The notes under the pieces are model-generated. The model searched no databases and was not told where the DNA came from. It saw only the letters and a list, made by a program, of their open reading frames with translations. From CAVUBL01 sp963837945 (lineage in GTDB: Bacteria > Acidobacteriota > Thermoanaerobaculia > Multivoradales > DATKCC01), in the NCBI GenBank assembly GCA_963837945.1, contig CAWIQD010000013.1, positions 1 to 64,000 on the forward strand: a DNA stretch of 64,000 bases, written 5' to 3'. The position numbers and the translations under genes were made by a program. Shown here piece by piece: positions 60,326-64,000 of the stretch (the stretch's first letter is position 1; each line of letters starts with the position of its first letter).

Positions 60326-62105
60326 ATGCCGCGCCTAGATCGCCTCGTCCTCGCCCTCGCCGTCTCCTCCTCGCTGCTCCCGGCCGCGCCGCTGGCGGCG
60401 CAGAACGACTGGGAGGCCGGCCTGTTCACCGAGGCCCGGCAGCTACCGCTGGTGTCGCAGTCGGTCGTGGTGCGCGTCGTACGGCGCCGAGGCGCGAGTC
60501 GAGCTGACCCAGGTCTTCGCCAACGACGGCGACGAGATCGGCCAGGCCGACTACCGAGTGCACCTGCCGCGCGAGGCGACGGTGAGCGGCTTCGGCTTCT
60601 GGCATGACGGCCGCTTCCTCGCCGCCGAGCTCAAGGAGCGCGAGGAGGCACGCCGCGAGCACGCCGCCGCCGCCGCCGAGGGGCGCGCCACCGCGCTGCT
60701 CGTGCGCGAGGGCACGGTCCACTCCTTCTCGGTCTTCCCGGTGCCGGCCGGCGGCCTGCTGCAGGTGGAGACCACCGTTGAGCTGCCCGTCGCCACCGAG
60801 CGCGGCCGTTCGCACGTACGCCTGCCGTTCGACGCCTTCCTCGGCCACGCCGCGGTCACCTCCACCGCCGTCGTCTACCTGGCCACCCCCGAGCCGCTCG
60901 CCGCCTTCGGGGTCGACGGCGCCTCCCCGCGCCTGGCCGGCCGCGGTCCGCGCTGGGCGCGGCTCGCCTTCACCGCCGACCATCCCGTGGATCTATGGTG
61001 GGCCGAGGAGGCGCCGCCGCTCTTGACCCGCGCCGAGGCGGTCGAGCTCGACGACGGCGAGCAGGCCCTGCAGGTGCGCGTCGCCTTGAACGACGCCGGA
61101 GCGTGGAGCATCCCGCCTGGCGAGCTGGTGCTGCTGGTCGATGCCTCCTACTCGATGCGGCGGCGGGCGCGAGCGGTCTCCGCCCTGCTCGCCCGGGTGA
61201 TGGAGGCAGCGCCGGCGCCGGTGCGGGTGGTGGCGGTGGCGGAGACCGCCGTCGAGGTCACCGGCGAGCGACGCGAGATGCTGCGCCGGATCTTCGGCGG
61301 AGGGGCCGGCTTCACCGCCCGCTGGGAGGATCTGGAGCGGGCCGCCGGCGGCTACGGTTGCAGCGACCGGCGGCTCGACCCGGCCGGGGTGCGCTGCCTG
61401 GTGGTCACCGATCCGCAGGTCGCGGGCCTGCCCGCCGAGCGGACGGAGAGCTTCGAGACCCTGTTTCTCGCCGACGCCGACGAGCTGGTCCAGTTCGCCG
61501 AGCCGCTGGGTGACGCCCCCCTCACCTACCAGCTCGACGCCGAACCGACGGCACGGCTGCTGGCGCTCGCCGACGAGCTGGTGCTGCCGGTGCTGGAGGT
61601 GCTCGGCGTCGAGCAGGCCGGCGGCAGCCTGAAGATTCCCGGCACGCCGCGCCTGCGCGTCGCCGAGGGAGGCCTCTTGCGGCTCTTCGCGACCACCCGC
61701 TCGCCGCAACCCCTGCGACTGCGCCTGCGCCTCGGCGACCACGAGGTGGAGCGCGAAGTGGCGCTCGAGGCGCTGGCGCCCGACAGCCGCGCCGGCCGGG
61801 CGCTGCGCCGCGGCCTCTACCAGGCGCTGCTCGCCGACTGGGGAAGCGCCTACCAGAAGAGCCGCGACCCCGAGCTGCGCCGCCAGATCGTCGACGTCAG
61901 CGTGCGCGAGGGAATCCCCACGCCGCTGACCGCCCTGCACGTCGCGGCTCCGGACTTCGGCGCGTCCGGCACCCTGCCGCCCACCGGGACCCCGGCGCCC
62001 TTGCTGCGCCTCCTCGGCTGGTTGCTGTTGCTCGCCGGCTGGCCGCTGCTGCGCGCCGCGCGGCACCGCAAGGAGGTCGCCGCGGCCGGGGAGGCGTGGC
62101 GGTGA
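60326..62105 (+). pseudogene. VIT-VWA sortase-target protein, frameshifted
   Basis: The 5' part (60326 to about 60477) encodes a signal peptide and LPLVSQSVVVRV. After one extra base near 60478 the frame continues as YGAEARVELTQVFANDG and then HLPREATVSGFGFW, a VIT domain, followed by a VWA domain with LLVDASYSMRRRA. The C terminus has the sorting signal LPPTG (nt 61974-61988), then a membrane helix and a basic tail (RAARHRKEV). This is the layout of marine proteobacterial sortase targets. The frameshift may be real or a consensus error. Confidence 0.8.
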
Positions 62106-62675
62106 GCCGTTTGCGCGCTGCCGCGCTGGTGGTGCTGGCGGCGGGCGTCGGCTGCCTCGCCGCCGGCGCCTACATCCCCGCCAAGGCGGCCCTCGCCCAG
62201 GTGCTCCTGCTGCGCGCCTGGAACCGCACCGGCGCCGACGGCGCGCCGGTACGGCCCTGGCCGTGGGCCAAGACCTGGCCGGTGGCGCGGCTCGAGCTGC
62301 CCCGCCGCGGCGTCGACGCGATCGTCCTCGCAGGCGCCGAGGGGGCCGCCCTGGCCTTCGCCCCGGGGCACGTGGACGGCACGGCGCTGCCCGGCGAGCC
62401 CGGCAACAGCGCGCTGGCCGGGCACCGAGACACCGTCTTCGCCTTCCTCGGCGACCTGGGCCTCGACGACGAGATCGTCGTCGAGACCCCCGACCGGCGG
62501 CGCGTGCGCTACCGCGTCGTCGACACGCGGGTGGTCGACCAGGGGGACGTCGAGGTACTCGCCCCCACCGCCGAGACCGCCCTCACCCTCGTGACCTGCT
62601 ACCCGATCGACGCCGTGCGCCCCGGCGGGCCGCTGCGCTACGTGGTGCGGGCGGTGGCGGGGCGCTCGGTGGCCG
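62102..62675 (+). CDS. Gram-negative sortase, 3' end lost
   Basis: About 190 residues of a sortase of the kind paired with marine proteobacterial targets. Catalytic His is in SALAGHRDT, Cys in LVTCYPID and Arg in GPLRYVVRAV. An N-terminal membrane anchor is present (ALVVLAAGVGCLAAGAYI). The GTG at 62102 overlaps the target stop as GTGA. No stop codon follows the catalytic domain: the frame runs on to 63280 through unrelated sequence, so the original end was replaced near 62675 by MazF debris. The catalytic core looks intact. Confidence 0.8.
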
Positions 62676-62888
62676 CGGGCACTCACCTCGGACTGCGTCG
62701 ACGCTCCTCTCTTCCGGATTCCCTTGCCGCCGGGCGAGCGCACGGGTCTGCGCGCCGCCTCCCAAGTCATGGTGGACAAGATCATTTCCGTCCCGCGCAC
62801 GGCGATCGGCAACGAGATCGGCCGCTGCGAAGAAGGCGAGCTCGAAGCCACGGAAGACGCCCTGCGCCGCTGGCTCGAGCTCGGCTGA
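62676..62888 (+). pseudogene. MazF/PemK toxin C-terminal fragment
   Basis: About 70 codons in another frame read LTSDCVDAPLFRIPLPPGER and SQVMVDKIISVPRTAIGNEI, then end DALRRWLELG with a stop. This is the C-terminal half of a MazF/PemK endoribonuclease toxin. The N-terminal half is missing and the sortase gene abuts it. Confidence 0.75.
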
Positions 62889-62965
62889 TCGGGCCGCGCG
62901 GCAGCTCGCTCGCGGCGTTGGGTACCCTGCCCTGCCTCCGGTCCACCGCCCGGACCCGGCCACCT

Positions 62966-62985
62966 CGAAGTGCCCGGCACCTTCG
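62966..62985. repeat. REP family C palindrome
   Basis: CGAAGTGCCCGGCACCTTCG, an almost perfect palindrome. It sits exactly between the MazF and FtsX remnants. Confidence 0.75.
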
Positions 62986-62988
62986 TCC

Positions 62989-63180
62989 GTCCTGGGATTC
63001 GCCGGCGCGGCCGCCGCCACGCGACTCCTCCAGGGCTTCCTCCACGGTGTCGCTCCCACCGACCCATGGACTTACGTCGTCGTCGCCCTCCTGGTGCTGG
63101 TGGTCACCGTGCTCGCGAGCTGGCTCCCGGCCCGCCGCGCCGGCGCCCTCGACCCCGTCGTGGCGCTACGGACGGAGTAG
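62989..63180 (+). pseudogene. FtsX/MacB-type permease C-terminal fragment
   Basis: 64 codons reading GFAGAAAATRLLQGFLHGVA, then PTDPWTYVVVALLVLVVTVL and LPARRAGALDPVVALRTE with a stop: the last helix and tail of an FtsX-like ABC permease. The rest of the gene is absent. Confidence 0.75.
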
Positions 63181-63363
63181 GCCGGACCGGCGTCAGGGTC
63201 TCGCCACTGGGCCTCCCGGTCGGTCGGATGAAGGTGGAGAGGGTGAGCGTTCTCTGTACGTGCCACTTGCGGCAGCGTGACTCCCCGCGACGAGCCCGCG
63301 CCTGGAGAATCGCGGTAGGCTCCGGGCTCGAGAGGGCCGACAACGACGAGGAGGACCACGACC

Positions 63364-63633
63364 ATGGCCGAGGAGCTCTGTTCCCACCTGCGAGCGATCG
63401 AGACCGTCAAGGGGCCGAAGCGCCCCGAGTGCGAGGAGTGCGTGAAGATCGGCTCCAGCTGGGTGCACCTGCGCACCTGCCAGGAGTGCGGGGTGACGCT
63501 GTGCTGCGACAGCTCGCCCAACCGCCACGCCACCAAGCACGCCCACGCCTCGGGCCACCCGGTGATCGCCTCGGCCGAGCCCGGCGAACGCTGGCTCTAC
63601 TGCTATCCGGACGAGATGACGGTCGAGTATTGA
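63364..63633 (+). CDS. UBP-type zinc finger protein
   Basis: An 89-residue protein of the bacterial zf-UBP type. Zinc ligands are arranged as CSHL, CEECVKIGSSWVHLRTCQEC, CC and H residues near ATKHAHASGHP, then WLYCYPDE. The domain binds ubiquitin C termini in eukaryotes; its bacterial role is unknown. A GAGGAGGACC site precedes the ATG. It stands alone after the debris region. Confidence 0.9.
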   Translation: MAEELCSHLRAIETVKGPKRPECEECVKIGSSWVHLRTCQECGVTLCCDSSPNRHATKHAHASGHPVIASAEPGERWLYCYPDEMTVEY

Positions 63634-63647
63634 AGGCGCAGGGCGCC

Positions 63648-64000
63648 TCAGGGCGTGAAGCCGAAGCGGTCGAAGCGGCCGGGGAGCACGTCGAGCCCCG
63701 GCTGGGCGCCGTGAAGGAGGTAGTGCTTGACGAGGCCGCGCGAGAGCTGCTCGATCCAGACCTCGACCTGCGAGGTCGTGAACTTCACCATCGTGGGCCA
63801 GAGGTACCCGTTCAGCTTCGGCCCGACGACCCGTAGGAAGACCTCCGAGCGCCCCGGGACGGCGCCGCTCACGCAGAGCGTCTCCGGGATGCACCCGGGC
63901 TCGCGGGCGCCCGCGAGCGGTCCCCCCGGGGTCGCGATCCGCACCTTGAACCGGAAGTCTGAGACCGCCGGGTCTTCGAGCCACGAACCCGGCGGCGGAG
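63648..64000 (-). CDS. Hypothetical protein, 5' end beyond the window
   Basis: The last 117 codons of a gene that is open to the right edge on the minus strand. It reads SDFRFKVRIATPGG near the edge, then CIPETLCVSGAVPGRSEVF, then LWPTMVKFTTSQVEVWIEQL and the stop after FDRFGFTP. The pattern looks like a secreted beta-rich protein. I do not recognise a named family, and the N terminus is not visible. Confidence 0.7.
   Translation of the reverse strand, partial: PPPGSWLEDPAVSDFRFKVRIATPGGPLAGAREPGCIPETLCVSGAVPGRSEVFLRVVGPKLNGYLWPTMVKFTTSQVEVWIEQLSRGLVKHYLLHGAQPGLDVLPGRFDRFGFTP

Overview
The window is about 64 kb of very GC-rich bacterial chromosome with dense genes on both strands. It looks Gram-negative: outer-membrane beta-barrels, an OmpA-type lipoprotein, many lipobox and signal-peptide proteins, and L,D-transpeptidase. 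The mix of secreted proteins, VWFA-related domains, RAYT-like transposase debris and repeats suggests Acidobacteriota, perhaps Thermoanaerobaculia. That is inference from family content; there is no rRNA here, and no tRNA or CRISPR array was seen.

Layout. 0.2-6.5 kb: DUF2752/DUF4190-type membrane pair, a secreted amidase whose 5' end meets a 275-bp palindromic element, an S51-like peptidase with a small acidic protein, a TPR protein with a zinc-finger-like N terminus, and a tiny secreted peptide. 6.9-9.9 kb: PepF oligopeptidase and two tandem paralogous exported proteins closed by a strong terminator. 9.9-19.2 kb: the mutasome (imuA-imuB, then dnaE2), interrupted by three genes on the other strand. 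19.2-24.3 kb: repeat field, sodium symporter, FdhD, PAP2 phosphatase, EamA transporter. 24.3-29.5 kb: L,D-transpeptidase, M23 peptidase, CaCA antiporter, polyprenyl synthase. 29.5-38 kb: an MrfA-MrfB-like helicase-exonuclease fusion, LepB, OmpA protein, RocD, a small membrane protein, dienelactone hydrolase and a CusF-like protein. 38.2-45 kb: a two-gene lipid/ester hydrolase unit (paraoxonase-like lipoprotein plus a patatin-membrane-GNAT fusion), a frameshifted MOSC gene and a DUF4412-like protein. 45-53 kb: HemF, TypA, SprT-like protein, two secreted or outer-membrane proteins and a Dcp peptidase. 53-59 kb: a decayed accessory segment with VapBC, a short nucleotidyltransferase, frameshifted genes and a RAYT-like transposase remnant, followed by intact YdeI-like, methyltransferase and NmrA-like genes. 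59-64 kb: a Gram-negative sortase cassette, gene debris, a UBP-type zinc finger protein and a gene running off the right edge.

Strongest leads. (1) The same 16-bp sequence lies inside the predicted promoters of both imuA and dnaE2, which are almost 6 kb apart; it looks like a shared damage-response operator and does not resemble the LexA boxes I know. (2) MrfA- and MrfB-like activities are joined in one polypeptide. (3) The paraoxonase-like plus patatin-TM-GNAT pair overlaps by GTGA and may be an undescribed envelope lipid/lactone hydrolase system. (4) A sortase and its LPPTG-bearing VIT-VWA substrate sit together, but the substrate is frameshifted and the sortase gene runs into a MazF remnant.

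Several dispersed repeat families mark intergenic space, and at least four genes carry apparent frameshifts. Those may be real decay or consensus errors.
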